Source: Afipia sp. (GTDB lineage: Bacteria; Pseudomonadota; Alphaproteobacteria; Rhizobiales; Xanthobacteraceae). From it: 40,523 nt of DNA. Below, in pieces: positions 23,024-31,250 of this stretch. Numbering within the stretch: position 1 is the first letter of the stretch; each line of letters starts with the position of its first letter. The stretch covers positions 1 to 40,523 of the forward strand of contig JAUSAX010000102.1 in assembly GCA_030652315.1 (NCBI GenBank), given 5' to 3'. Both the position numbers and the translations under genes were made by a program. Under the pieces are notes generated by a model. That model saw only the letters and a program-made list of their open reading frames with translations, was not told the DNA's origin and did no database searches.

Positions 23024-23610
23024 AGCTTGAACCTGTGCCGGACGCGGACATAGACGAAGCGCCCGAGCGCGCCGGCGAGGATCGGCATCGGCAGTGAAAT
23101 CACGATGCGCCAGAGCGTGAAATCCGCGCCCATGATCGGCATCTCCCACGCCACCGCGCGGCCGTAGCCGATCAGCGTCCAGCTCACCACCATGGCGATG
23201 GTCGCGCCGAAGTCCGCGCCGACCGCGAGCAATGCGCTGGCGACCGGATAAGCGGTGAACGGTCCGCCCGGCAGGATCGCGCCGAACGCCGTTCCGATCA
23301 GCAAACCCTTCAGGCCGGATTCAGGCCCGAGTGACTTTGAGACCTTGTCGTGCGGCAGCACTGACGCGATCAATCCGCCGAGCAGGCAGCCCGCCAGCAC
23401 GCGCGGCATGATTTCGCCGAACAGGGAAATGTCGTGGACGAGAATGGCCCAGACACCATCGAGACCGTCGCGCCGCCAGACCAGAGCGGCGCTGATCGCA
23501 ACGAGCGCTGCGATGATGAATGTCGACCAGCCGAACGGCTTGCCCTTGCGGCGCGGGCTCGCGCCCTCGCCGTTCTCGGCGGGTTCGGTTTTCAGCGGGG
23601 GTTCGGACAA
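23020..23610 (-). CDS. Half-size permease (ArsP_1/DUF318-like), first of pair
   Basis: Membrane protein of about 196 residues; after a polar N-terminus (about 1-25, S-E-P-P-L-K-T-E-P-A-E-N-G-E) come four to five hydrophobic segments including F-G-A-I-L-P-G-G-P-F-T-A-Y-P-V-A. The LPGGP run recurs in the second half-permease. The start is not certain: no ATG fits after the crcB stop, and I use TTG 23610 (L-S-E-P-P-L-K). Location 16 bases after the crcB stop suggests one transcript with it. Family members include arsenic and other efflux permeases, but the substrate here is not known. Confidence 0.7.
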   Translation of the reverse strand: MSEPPLKTEPAENGEGASPRRKGKPFGWSTFIIAALVAISAALVWRRDGLDGVWAILVHDISLFGEIMPRVLAGCLLGGLIASVLPHDKVSKSLGPESGLKGLLIGTAFGAILPGGPFTAYPVASALLAVGADFGATIAMVVSWTLIGYGRAVAWEMPIMGADFTLWRIVISLPMPILAGALGRFVYVRVRHRFKL

Positions 23611-23626
23611 AAACGGGCTCTTGCTC

Positions 23627-24007
23627 TCACGCGAAATGCCGAACCAGCGCGAGGCCTGCCACAAGGCCCGCGATCGACAACACCACCGATCCCACGACAT
23701 AGAATGCCGCAAGGCCAAGCTCGCCGCGCTCATAGAGCAGCACTGCATCCAGCGAGAATGCCGAGAACGTGGTGTAGCCGCCGAGGATGCCGGTCATGAC
23801 GAACAGCCGCCACGGCTGCGATGCCTCGCCCTTGAAAGCGAGATAGCCGGCAATGAGGCCCATCACCAGCGAACCCGTGATGTTGATCAGGAAAGTCCCA
23901 TAGGGAAAGTTGATGCCCCACGCGCGGGCGCAGCCGACATTGACCGCATGGCGAAGCGACGCTCCCAGCCCACCACCGACAAAGACAAGAAGATAGTTCA
24001 TCAACAT
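23627..24007 (-). CDS. crcB: Fluoride ion channel CrcB (Fluc)
   Basis: Fluoride-specific channel that exports fluoride, 126 residues, a dual-topology dimer in the inner membrane. Family motifs are clear: G-G-G-L-G-A-S-L-R-H (about 11-20), P-Y-G-T-F-L-I-N-I-T-G-S-L-V-M-G (about 35-50) and T-G-I-L-G-G-Y-T-T-F-S-A-F-S (about 72-85). Four hydrophobic segments are present. ATG 24001 is an alternative start two codons in. No fluoride riboswitch is visible in the 68 bases upstream, which are filled by the sodB terminator. It is followed by the two half-permeases. Confidence 0.95.
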   Translation of the reverse strand: MLMNYLLVFVGGGLGASLRHAVNVGCARAWGINFPYGTFLINITGSLVMGLIAGYLAFKGEASQPWRLFVMTGILGGYTTFSAFSLDAVLLYERGELGLAAFYVVGSVVLSIAGLVAGLALVRHFA

Positions 24008-24031
24008 TCAGACCGATTGGGACATCGTCTC

Positions 24032-24058
24032 AAAAAAGGGGCCGCAAAATGCGGCCCC
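24032..24058 (-). terminator. Intrinsic terminator of sodB
   Basis: On the minus strand an 8-bp GC-rich stem (GGGGCCGC with GCGGCCCC, 24038-24045/24051-24058, loop of five) is followed by TTTTTT (24037 to 24032). It sits 17 bases past the sodB stop and 24 bases upstream of crcB. Confidence 0.92.
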
Positions 24059-24075
24059 TCGATTGCGTCCAGTGA

Positions 24076-24675
24076 TTACACCGCTTTCGCGTACAGGGAC
24101 TCGACGTATTCCCAGTTCACGAGATGATCGACGAACGCCTTCAGATAGTCGGGGCGGCGATTGCGGTAGTCGATGTAATAGGAGTGCTCCCACACGTCGA
24201 CGCCGAGGATCGGCGTCGCGCCATGAACCAGCGGGCTTTCGCCGTTCGCGGTCTTGGAGATTTCGAGCTTGCCGTTCTTGACGGAGAGCCAGGCCCAGCC
24301 GGAGCCGAACTGACCGACGCCGGCCGCGGCAAAATCGGTCTTGAACTTTTCGAGACCGCCGAGATCCTGATCGATCTGCTTGGCGAGCTTGCCGGGGAGC
24401 TTGTCGCCGCCGCCGTTGGGCTTCATCCAGTTCCAGAAATGCAGGTGGTTGTAGTGCTGACCTGCATTGTTGAAGAGCGGCGCGTTCTTGCCGAACGAGC
24501 CCTTCACGATGTCTTCAAGGGACTTGCCCTCGAACTCGGTGCCTTTCAGCAGATTGTTGCCGTTGGTCACGTAAGCCTGGTGATGCTTGTCGTGATGATA
24601 CTCGAGCGTCTCCTTCGACATGTAGGGCTGGAGCGCATCGTGGGCATAAGGCAGATTCGGGAGCGTGAAGGTCAT
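24076..24675 (-). CDS. sodB: Superoxide dismutase, Fe type
   Basis: Fe-type superoxide dismutase of 199 residues, converting superoxide to peroxide and oxygen. Metal ligands fit His27 (in E-Y-H-H-D-K-H-H), His77 (Y-N-H-L-H-F-W-N), Asp160 and His164 (D-V-W-E-H-S-Y-Y). Gln73 in N-N-A-G-Q-H-Y-N-H matches the N-terminal Gln position typical of Fe enzymes rather than Mn enzymes, so I call Fe type; cambialistic use cannot be excluded. No signal peptide, so cytoplasmic. The start ATG 24675 is preceded by G-G-A-A-G at about 8 bases. It ends in its own strong terminator. Confidence 0.95.
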   Translation of the reverse strand: MTFTLPNLPYAHDALQPYMSKETLEYHHDKHHQAYVTNGNNLLKGTEFEGKSLEDIVKGSFGKNAPLFNNAGQHYNHLHFWNWMKPNGGGDKLPGKLAKQIDQDLGGLEKFKTDFAAAGVGQFGSGWAWLSVKNGKLEISKTANGESPLVHGATPILGVDVWEHSYYIDYRNRRPDYLKAFVDHLVNWEYVESLYAKAV

Positions 24676-24814
24676 GGGTCTACTTCCGGAAATTGTGGGT
24701 GACGAGGTGTCAACGCGGCGCACTATAGAAGGTTTCCCGGAGGGAAACAGATATGCCGCGCGGAATATATAGCCCAATGCCGCCTCTCGCGGGGCAGCAT
24801 TTTTGGCTGGCAGA

Positions 24815-26056
24815 TTAAGCCGCTTTGGGCAGCGCACCGGCCAGGTCGTCCTTGGCTTTCGGCGGACGCACATTCATCAGCATCTGGAATGATCCTGCGA
24901 TCATTCCGATGATGACCGCACCCTTCCAGGCCATGTCATAGCTGCCGAGATGATCAAAAATCAGCCCGCTGCCCCATGCACCAATGAAAGATCCAACCTG
25001 ATGGCTGAAGAAGGCGATGCCGGTCAGGGTCGCCATGTAGCGGAGCCCGAACAGCTGCGCGACGAGGCCGTTCACGAGCGGAATGACCCCGAGCCAGAGC
25101 GATCCCATCACCGCTGCGAATATCAGCGTCGAAGCAGGTGTGGCGGGCAGGATGAAATACACCGCGATCGCCAGCGACCGCACGATGTAAATGCCGCCCA
25201 GCAACAACTGCTTGGGATAACGTCCTCCGAGCCAGCCGAAAGCATAAGATCCGAACACGTTGAAAAGTCCGATCAGCGCCAGCGCCGATGCGCCGAGCGA
25301 GGGATCAAGACCGCAAATGGCAAGATAGTTCGGCAGATGTGTCGTGATGAAGACAAGCTGGAGCCCGCATACAAAGAACGCCACGGCCATAATCACGTAG
25401 CCGGAATGCCCGAGCGCCGACTGAACCACCGCGCCAAGCGACTGATTGAGTTCGTCTGCCTTGTCCAACTCGATCTTGTCGGCGCCGCCCGCGCTGAACG
25501 CCGACGGCAGCATCACGCAAGCGAGGGCGACGAAGCCGACCAGCGCGATCTGCCAGCCCGCGGTCGAGATCAGGGATTGCGCCAGCGGCGATGCGATGAC
25601 GAGGCCGATCGAGCCGGCGGCGGAGATCGCGCCCATGGTGACGCTGCGCTTGGCTGCGGAAACCGCCCGCGCTGCGACCGTCATGCTCATGCTCGCCGCG
25701 GTGCAGGAGAGCGCGATGCCCACGCATATGCCGCAACCGAAGGTAAACGCCAGCGCCGTGGTCGAGAAAATCATGGTGACCAGGCCGAGTATGTACACCA
25801 GCACACCTGCGAGCATCACGTAACGCGACCCGTATCTGTCGGCGAGGATGCCGACGAAGGGCTGCGTGACACCCCAGACGATGTTCTGGATCGCGGTGGC
25901 CAGAGAGAAGTCGGCACTGGTGATCTGGGTATCATGCAGGATCGAGGGCTGGAAAAGCCCGAAGCTCTGCCGCATACCCATCGACAGGCTCAACATGACG
26001 GACGCGCCGATCAAAATCGACCACTTCTGATAAGAACTGAGCTGAGCGGCCTGCAT
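24815..26056 (-). CDS. MFS transporter
   Basis: Major facilitator superfamily transporter of 413 residues with about 12 transmembrane helices; the helix 2-3 loop has the motif A-D-R-Y-G-S-R (about 82-88). The look (M-G-M-R-Q-S-F-G-L-F-Q-P) resembles oxalate/formate or monocarboxylate-like MFS members common in Bradyrhizobium relatives. The start ATG 26056 is preferred to 26089 because GGGAGAA lies about nine bases upstream. It is divergent from the GNAT gene, separated by 107 bases. Substrate not predictable. Confidence 0.85.
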   Translation of the reverse strand: MQAAQLSSYQKWSILIGASVMLSLSMGMRQSFGLFQPSILHDTQITSADFSLATAIQNIVWGVTQPFVGILADRYGSRYVMLAGVLVYILGLVTMIFSTTALAFTFGCGICVGIALSCTAASMSMTVAARAVSAAKRSVTMGAISAAGSIGLVIASPLAQSLISTAGWQIALVGFVALACVMLPSAFSAGGADKIELDKADELNQSLGAVVQSALGHSGYVIMAVAFFVCGLQLVFITTHLPNYLAICGLDPSLGASALALIGLFNVFGSYAFGWLGGRYPKQLLLGGIYIVRSLAIAVYFILPATPASTLIFAAVMGSLWLGVIPLVNGLVAQLFGLRYMATLTGIAFFSHQVGSFIGAWGSGLIFDHLGSYDMAWKGAVIIGMIAGSFQMLMNVRPPKAKDDLAGALPKAA

Positions 26057-26163
26057 TGTAGAAAATTCTCCCGATATGACGTTTATCATTGCATCGGAAT
26101 CGGCGTTTTACCATCTGCACGGAGAACAATGCTGATGTGCGCGGCGCAAACAAAGGCGATCGA

Positions 26164-26688
26164 ATGAGCATCGAGATCGATATTGCGACGGGTGACGCGG
26201 CATGGCCCGCCGTAAAACCGCTGTTGTCGGCCGTTTGGCCGCCGGAGATCGTCAAAGCATCGCCGTGGGGCCACATCGTGTTTGCCCATGCCGACCTCCG
26301 GGTCATGATCGAGCTGGACGGCGATGTCGTCTGCCATGTCGGGATTTACCGCCGCACCGGCACCTGGAACGGCCGCAAGGTGATGATCGGCGGGATCGGC
26401 GGTGTGGCGACGCGCGAGGACTCCCGCGGCCGCGGCTATGCGACACTTGCGATCAATGCGGCGATCCACACCCTGACCGAAGAGCGCGCCACCGATTTCG
26501 GAATGCTGTTCTGTGAACCGCATAACAATGCATTTTACGAAAAGCTGGGCTGGCAGACGTTCAACGGTCCCGTCTACGCTGAGCAGCCCACCGGGCGCGC
26601 GCAATTCGACGCGATGGCTCCCTACGTTTTCAAGATCAAGCGCCTGTTGCGCGAAGGCACCATCGATCTCTGCGGCCTGCCGTGGTGA
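26164..26688 (+). CDS. GNAT-family acetyltransferase, AAC(2')-like
   Basis: Acyltransferase of 174 residues with the GNAT motif V-A-T-R-E-D-S-R-G-R-G-Y-A-T-L-A (about 81-96) and the C-terminal N-A-F-Y-E-K-L-G-W (about 122-130). The layout is similar to the broad group that includes aminoglycoside 2'-N-acetyltransferases, but the resemblance is general and does not show resistance. ATG 26164 is used rather than the in-frame 26089 start, whose translation looks non-coding. It is 40 bases upstream of the alkylsulfatase gene and could be co-transcribed. Confidence 0.8.
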   Translation: MSIEIDIATGDAAWPAVKPLLSAVWPPEIVKASPWGHIVFAHADLRVMIELDGDVVCHVGIYRRTGTWNGRKVMIGGIGGVATREDSRGRGYATLAINAAIHTLTEERATDFGMLFCEPHNNAFYEKLGWQTFNGPVYAEQPTGRAQFDAMAPYVFKIKRLLREGTIDLCGLPW

Positions 26689-26728
26689 CGGCAGGCGTTC
26701 AACCGCCTGACACCGTGAGGAAAGCGCC

Positions 26729-28669
26729 ATGAACGATCCACAGACCGATCCGCGAAAGCTGCCAAAAGACGCACATCCCGCGGTCGCTGCATCCAACGCG
26801 GCGATGCTGGCGGCGCTGCCCTTCGAGGATCGTCAGGATTACGAGGACGCCAGCCGCGGCTTCATCGAGACGCTGCCGGACGCCACCGTCACCAACGCGC
26901 AGGGCCGCGTGGTCTGGACGTTGAAGCCTTATGGTTTTCTTTCATCGGATTCTGCGCCGCCAACAGTCAATCCGAGCCTGTGGCGACAATCGCAGCTCAA
27001 CATGAATCACGGCCTGTTCGAAGTCTGCGACCGCGTCTATCAGGTGCGCGGCCTCGACATCGCCAACATGACGCTGATCGAGGGCGATACCGGCGTCATC
27101 GTCATCGATACCCTGACTTCCACAGAAGGTGCCCGTGCCGGGCTCGAACTCTACTTCAAGCATCGCGGCCGCCGGCCAGTCACGGCGGTGATCTACACCC
27201 ACACGCATACCGATCACTGGGGCGGCGCGCGCGGCGTGCTCAGCGACGAAGATATCAGCAGCGGTCGCGTGCCGATCATCGCGCCGAACCTGTTCATGGA
27301 ATTCGCCGTCTCTGAAAACGTCATCGCCGGCAATGCGATGTTGCGGCGGGCGCAGTACCAGTTCGGACCGTTCATTCCGCGCGGCACACGGGGTCAGGTC
27401 GATTGCGGTCTTGGCAAGTCGATGGCGGCGGGAACGGTCGCGCTGGTCGCGCCGACCGATCTCGTCATGGCGACCGGCGACAAGCGGATGATCGACGGCC
27501 TGGAGTTCGTGTTTCAGATGGCGCCGGAGAGCGAGGCGCCCGCCGAATTTCATTTCTATCTGCCGCAGTTGAAAGTTCTCAACATGGCGGAGAACGCCAC
27601 GCATAACTTTCACAATCTGCTTCCCTTCCGCGGCTCGGAAGTCCGCAACGCGCTGGCCTGGTCCGGCTATCTGAGCGAAGCCCTGCAAATGTGGGGCGAT
27701 GACGCCGAGGTTCTGGTCGGCCAGCATCATTGGCCAGTCTGGGGGAAGGCGCGTGTGCAGACGCACCTGAAGCAGCAGCGCGACCTCTACAAGTTCGTGC
27801 ATGACCAGACGTTGCGCATGATCAATCACGGCATGACCGCATCGGAAATCGCCGAGGCGATCCGCATGCCTGAGAGCCTTGAGGGCGCATGGCACACGCG
27901 CGGCTACTACGGCCATGTGCGACACAACGTCAAAGCGATCTATCAGCGCACGCTCGGCTGGTACGATTCCAATCCGGCCCATCTCGACCCTCTCCCGCCC
28001 GTCGCACTCGGCAAAGGTCTCCTCGCCTATATGGGCGGCGCGGAGCGCGTGCTGGCGAAGGCGCGGGACGACTTTGCTGCCGGAGAATTCAGGATCGTCG
28101 CGGAAGTCCTCAATCATGTGGTGTTCGCCGAACCTCACAACGAACCGGCACGGCTGCTTCTGGCCGACACCTACGAACAACTCGGCTACGCCAGCGAAAG
28201 CGCAACGTGGCGCAATGCGTATCTGTTCGGCGCGCAGGAGCTGCGCCATGGAATGCCGAAAGTTCCGAGCCGCAGTCCGATCTCAAACGACACGGTCCGC
28301 GCGCTGCACACCGGCCAATTGTTCGAATATCTGGGCGTGCGCCTCAACGGGCCCAAGGCTGAAGGTAAGACGATCATCCTGAACTGGGAGTTCACCGACT
28401 CCGGTGACCGGCTCGTGCTCAATCTGGAAAATTGCGCGCTCACGCATATGAGCGGTCATGCGGCGGATGCCGATGCGACGCTGACCCTCGACCGCAAGGC
28501 CTTTAACGAACTGGTGCTTCAGACATCGACCATGTCCGATGCGATGAAAGTTGGAAAGGTCCGGGCTGTGGGAGATGCGTCCCGTTTCGACGAGTTGATG
28601 ACTCTCATGGATGACTTTGAGCGCATGTTTGAGATCGTCGAGCCGCGTACGCGAGGCGAACGCGCCTGA
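26729..28669 (+). CDS. Alkylsulfatase, metallo-beta-lactamase fold (SdsA/YjcS family)
   Basis: Predicted zinc-dependent alkyl sulfatase, 646 residues, cleaving sulfate esters such as dodecyl sulfate. The dinuclear metal motif H-T-H-T-D-H is at 158-163, followed by further ligands in N-M-A-E-N-A-T-H-N-F (about 286-296) and G-Q-H-H-W-P-V-W-G near 330. A helical dimerisation domain follows, and the C-terminal about 130 residues fit the SCP2-like sterol-carrier domain of the family. No signal peptide is visible, so it is probably cytoplasmic, unlike secreted SdsA1. ATG 26729 is preceded by GAGGAAAG. Confidence 0.92.
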   Translation: MNDPQTDPRKLPKDAHPAVAASNAAMLAALPFEDRQDYEDASRGFIETLPDATVTNAQGRVVWTLKPYGFLSSDSAPPTVNPSLWRQSQLNMNHGLFEVCDRVYQVRGLDIANMTLIEGDTGVIVIDTLTSTEGARAGLELYFKHRGRRPVTAVIYTHTHTDHWGGARGVLSDEDISSGRVPIIAPNLFMEFAVSENVIAGNAMLRRAQYQFGPFIPRGTRGQVDCGLGKSMAAGTVALVAPTDLVMATGDKRMIDGLEFVFQMAPESEAPAEFHFYLPQLKVLNMAENATHNFHNLLPFRGSEVRNALAWSGYLSEALQMWGDDAEVLVGQHHWPVWGKARVQTHLKQQRDLYKFVHDQTLRMINHGMTASEIAEAIRMPESLEGAWHTRGYYGHVRHNVKAIYQRTLGWYDSNPAHLDPLPPVALGKGLLAYMGGAERVLAKARDDFAAGEFRIVAEVLNHVVFAEPHNEPARLLLADTYEQLGYASESATWRNAYLFGAQELRHGMPKVPSRSPISNDTVRALHTGQLFEYLGVRLNGPKAEGKTIILNWEFTDSGDRLVLNLENCALTHMSGHAADADATLTLDRKAFNELVLQTSTMSDAMKVGKVRAVGDASRFDELMTLMDDFERMFEIVEPRTRGERA

Positions 28670-28686
28670 GGCGGACTATGAACAGC

Positions 28687-28710
28687 AAAGCCGCTGCTTC
28701 AGACGGCTTT
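28687..28710 (+). terminator. Hairpin after the alkylsulfatase gene
   Basis: AAAGCCG (28687-28693) pairs with CGGCTTT (28704-28710) across a ten-base loop, 18 bases past the stop codon; followed by CCCGCG rather than T. Confidence 0.45.
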
Positions 28711-28791
28711 CCCGCGTCACTATCCATTGCTCGTTTTGAAAGGCCAGACTAGCTTCCTTGCACAACAAGAAAAGCAAGGGAGAGAACCACC

Positions 28792-29280
28792 GTGAAAAAA
28801 ATCAAAACTGCTTTGACGATCGCTGGATGTGCCGCCGTTGCGATGATGTTTCATCATCCGGCAGCGAGAGCCGAGACAGATGGCGATGGCTTCATTCGAA
28901 TCAAGCAAGGCGAAGAGCAGTACAAGAATCCGTTCGGCGTCGGCGTCGAGGTGGCGACGCTGTTCGGCGACCCGTCAAAGCCCGGCATCTACGTGCTGCG
29001 CATCAAGTGGCCGCCAGGCATTATGAGCAAGCCGCACAAGCATCCGGAGGATCGCCATGTCGTGGTGCTGTCGGGCACCTGGTACACCGGCACGGGCGAA
29101 GCCTTCGAACCAGCCAAGGCTGTTCCGCTCAAGACCGGCGGCTACATGATGCACCCGAACGGCAAGGTCCATTGGGACGGCACGCGTGAAGAAGGCGCGG
29201 TCATCCAGATCACCGGATACGGACCAAGCGGAAATACATTCAGCAAGCCGAACGAGCCGCAATTCGGCAAGACCAACTAA
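28792..29280 (+). CDS. Secreted cupin-domain protein
   Basis: Small beta-barrel cupin of 162 residues with a Sec signal peptide (about 1-27, ending A-R-A-E). The metal motif is P-H-K-H-P-E-D-R-H (about 81-89) with a later H-P-N-G-K-V-H-W (about 121-128), so it likely binds a divalent metal in the periplasm. Function is not predictable beyond the fold. GGGAGAGAACCACC precedes ATG 28792 well. It stands alone, ending at a bidirectional terminator shared with the initiator tRNA. Confidence 0.85.
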   Translation: MKKIKTALTIAGCAAVAMMFHHPAARAETDGDGFIRIKQGEEQYKNPFGVGVEVATLFGDPSKPGIYVLRIKWPPGIMSKPHKHPEDRHVVVLSGTWYTGTGEAFEPAKAVPLKTGGYMMHPNGKVHWDGTREEGAVIQITGYGPSGNTFSKPNEPQFGKTN

Positions 29281-29302
29281 GACACGACGCCAGCCCAAAC
29301 AA

Positions 29303-29326
29303 AAAGCCGCCCCGAGGGGCGGCTTT
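29303..29326. terminator. Bidirectional terminator between cupin gene and tRNA
   Basis: GCCGCCCC (29306-29313) pairs with GGGGCGGC (29316-29323), extended by AAA/TTT. On the plus strand TTT follows; on the minus strand the stem runs into TTTTT (29305 to 29301), so it terminates both the cupin gene and the initiator tRNA. Confidence 0.85.
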
Positions 29327-29355
29327 CAATTATGCTGATAAACCAGCATCTTACT

Positions 29356-29432
<77 letters not shown>

Positions 29433-29752
29433 ATAAACCGGTGCACACCTTCAAAGGCAGACAGACGACAGTTCAACGCCAAAGGCGTCGTCCCAACCCG
29501 TCCGGAGGCGAGAGAAGGCTACCAGGGCAATCGCCCGTGGCGCACCGGGTATGTACCAACGCCATCCCGCTTTGGAAAGGCCTGCGGGCGATCTTTTTCA
29601 CGATTTTATGACGGCAGTCCGGGCCCGATGCTGGGTCCTTTTTTGACGGCCGGGCGCCCGCAAGCAGGCTTGCCAACAGAACCGCGAAAGACCAGCCTTG
29701 GAACAAGGCAAAACAAGGTCCGGCACCCGCAAAGCCGGCCGCGAGGAAACCG
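29433..29752. other. Gene-free stretch
   Basis: About 320 bases between the tRNA and the aldehyde dehydrogenase gene. Open frames here have no recognisable motif. The tRNA promoter should lie at its left end, and the promoter of the aldehyde dehydrogenase gene at its right end; I see no clear repressor-like palindrome. Confidence 0.5.
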
Positions 29753-31183
29753 ATGAATCAGGCGTTAAGAAATCCCGCCGCAGGCGGCATCGAGGACGTG
29801 TTTCGCCGTGCCATGGCTCTGTCGCGCGCCGCTTCTCCTACCCTTGCGGAGCGCCGCGACCGGCTCGCCCGGCTGCGCGCGCTGGTGGTGGAGAATGAAA
29901 CCCGGTTCGCCGATGTGATCTCCGCCGATTTCGGCAACCGGTCCTCGACCGAGACCCTGATCGCAGAGACGCTGTTCCTGCTCGCCGAAATCAAGCACGC
30001 GACCAAAAATCTCAGCCGCTGGATGGCGCCGAAACACGTCGCGACCGAACTGCAGTACTTCCCGGCGAAGAACAAACTGCTTCCCCAACCGCTCGGCGTG
30101 GTCGGCATCATCGCGCCGTGGAACTATCCGCTGCAGCTCACGCTGGCACCCGCCATCGCGGCCATCGCCGCCGGCAACCGCGTCATGATCAAGCCGAGCG
30201 AACTGGTGCCGCACTTTTCCGCGCTGCTGCAAAAGCTGATCGCCTCAAAATTCGACGACACCGAGCTGATGGTGACCGGCATCGACGGCGACATTTCCGA
30301 ACGGTTCGCGGCGCTGCCGTTCGATCATTTGATTTTCACCGGATCGACCCGCGTCGGGCGGCTGGTGGCGGAAGCCGCGGGCCGCAACCTGACGCCCGTC
30401 ACGCTCGAACTGGGCGGGAAGTCGCCGGCCATCATCGATCGCTCTGCCGATATCGCCGAGGCTGCCGAGCGCATCGTCTACGGCAAGCTGATGAATGCCG
30501 GGCAAACCTGCATCGCGCCGGATTACGTCCTGATCGCGCGCGGCAGCGCGGATGAGTTCGTCGCCAAGGCCAACAGCGCGGTTGCGCGGATGTTCGGCAC
30601 CAGTCCCGACAACAAGGATTACACCTCGATCGTCTCCGACAAGCACTACGCCCGGCTGGAAAGCCTGGTGCAGGATGCCGCCGCGCGCGGCGCGACGATC
30701 GTGCAGGCTGCAAAGCCGGACGATCCGGCCTGGAAGGCAAAACGCAAATTTCCGCCAACCTTCGTCAATGGCGCGACCACGGACATGAAGGTGATGCAGG
30801 AGGAAATTTTTGGACCAATCCTGCCGGTGTTCGCCTGCGACACCACCGACGCGGCGATTGACCATATCAACGCCCATGATCGTCCGCTGGCGCTGTACTG
30901 GTTTGGCAAGGACGATGCCGCGCGCGATCAGGTTCTGGCGCGCACGGTATCCGGCGGTGTCACCGTGAACGATTGCCTGTTTCACTTCGTGCAGGCCAAT
31001 CAGCCGATGGGCGGCGTCGGCGCGTCGGGCATCGGCGCTTATCACGGCGAATGGGGTTTCCGCGGCTTGAGCAAGATGAAGCCGGTGTTCTATCGCTCGC
31101 CGTTCAACCGGCTGGCCGATCTCTATCCGCCCTACGGCGGCAAGATCGCGCGCCTGATCAAGCTGCTGCGTTTCATGTCGTAA
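29753..31183 (+). CDS. Coniferyl-aldehyde dehydrogenase-like NAD(P)-dependent ALDH
   Basis: Aldehyde dehydrogenase of 476 residues, a soluble oxidoreductase turning aldehydes to acids. Catalytic Glu219 sits in V-T-L-E-L-G-G-K-S-P and Cys253 in N-A-G-Q-T-C-I-A-P; the cofactor-loop run I-I-A-P-W-N-Y-P-L-Q is near 119-128. The run W-M-A-P-K-H-V-A-T-E near 90-99 and overall look match the coniferyl aldehyde dehydrogenase group (CALDH), though fatty aldehyde members are close, so the substrate is inferred. It leads a set of catabolic genes, with 67 bases to the GMC gene. ATG 29753 follows GAGGAAACCG. Confidence 0.88.
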   Translation: MNQALRNPAAGGIEDVFRRAMALSRAASPTLAERRDRLARLRALVVENETRFADVISADFGNRSSTETLIAETLFLLAEIKHATKNLSRWMAPKHVATELQYFPAKNKLLPQPLGVVGIIAPWNYPLQLTLAPAIAAIAAGNRVMIKPSELVPHFSALLQKLIASKFDDTELMVTGIDGDISERFAALPFDHLIFTGSTRVGRLVAEAAGRNLTPVTLELGGKSPAIIDRSADIAEAAERIVYGKLMNAGQTCIAPDYVLIARGSADEFVAKANSAVARMFGTSPDNKDYTSIVSDKHYARLESLVQDAAARGATIVQAAKPDDPAWKAKRKFPPTFVNGATTDMKVMQEEIFGPILPVFACDTTDAAIDHINAHDRPLALYWFGKDDAARDQVLARTVSGGVTVNDCLFHFVQANQPMGGVGASGIGAYHGEWGFRGLSKMKPVFYRSPFNRLADLYPPYGGKIARLIKLLRFMS

Positions 31184-31250
31184 ATTCTTTTTGGGGATCA
31201 CTACGACCGGCACCAATGCCGGCGTAAAAATTTGCTTGGGGGAAGCATCG

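Noticed and set aside
24008..24075. Fluoride riboswitch upstream of crcB
   Set aside because: The short gap is filled by the sodB terminator and has no recognisable fluoride riboswitch core.
26164..26688. Aminoglycoside resistance gene
   Set aside because: The similarity to AAC(2') enzymes is limited to general GNAT features, which is not enough to claim resistance.
26942..28249. Long minus-strand open frame over the alkylsulfatase gene
   Set aside because: It lies wholly inside a gene with clear metal motifs and lacks a ribosome site or family motifs.
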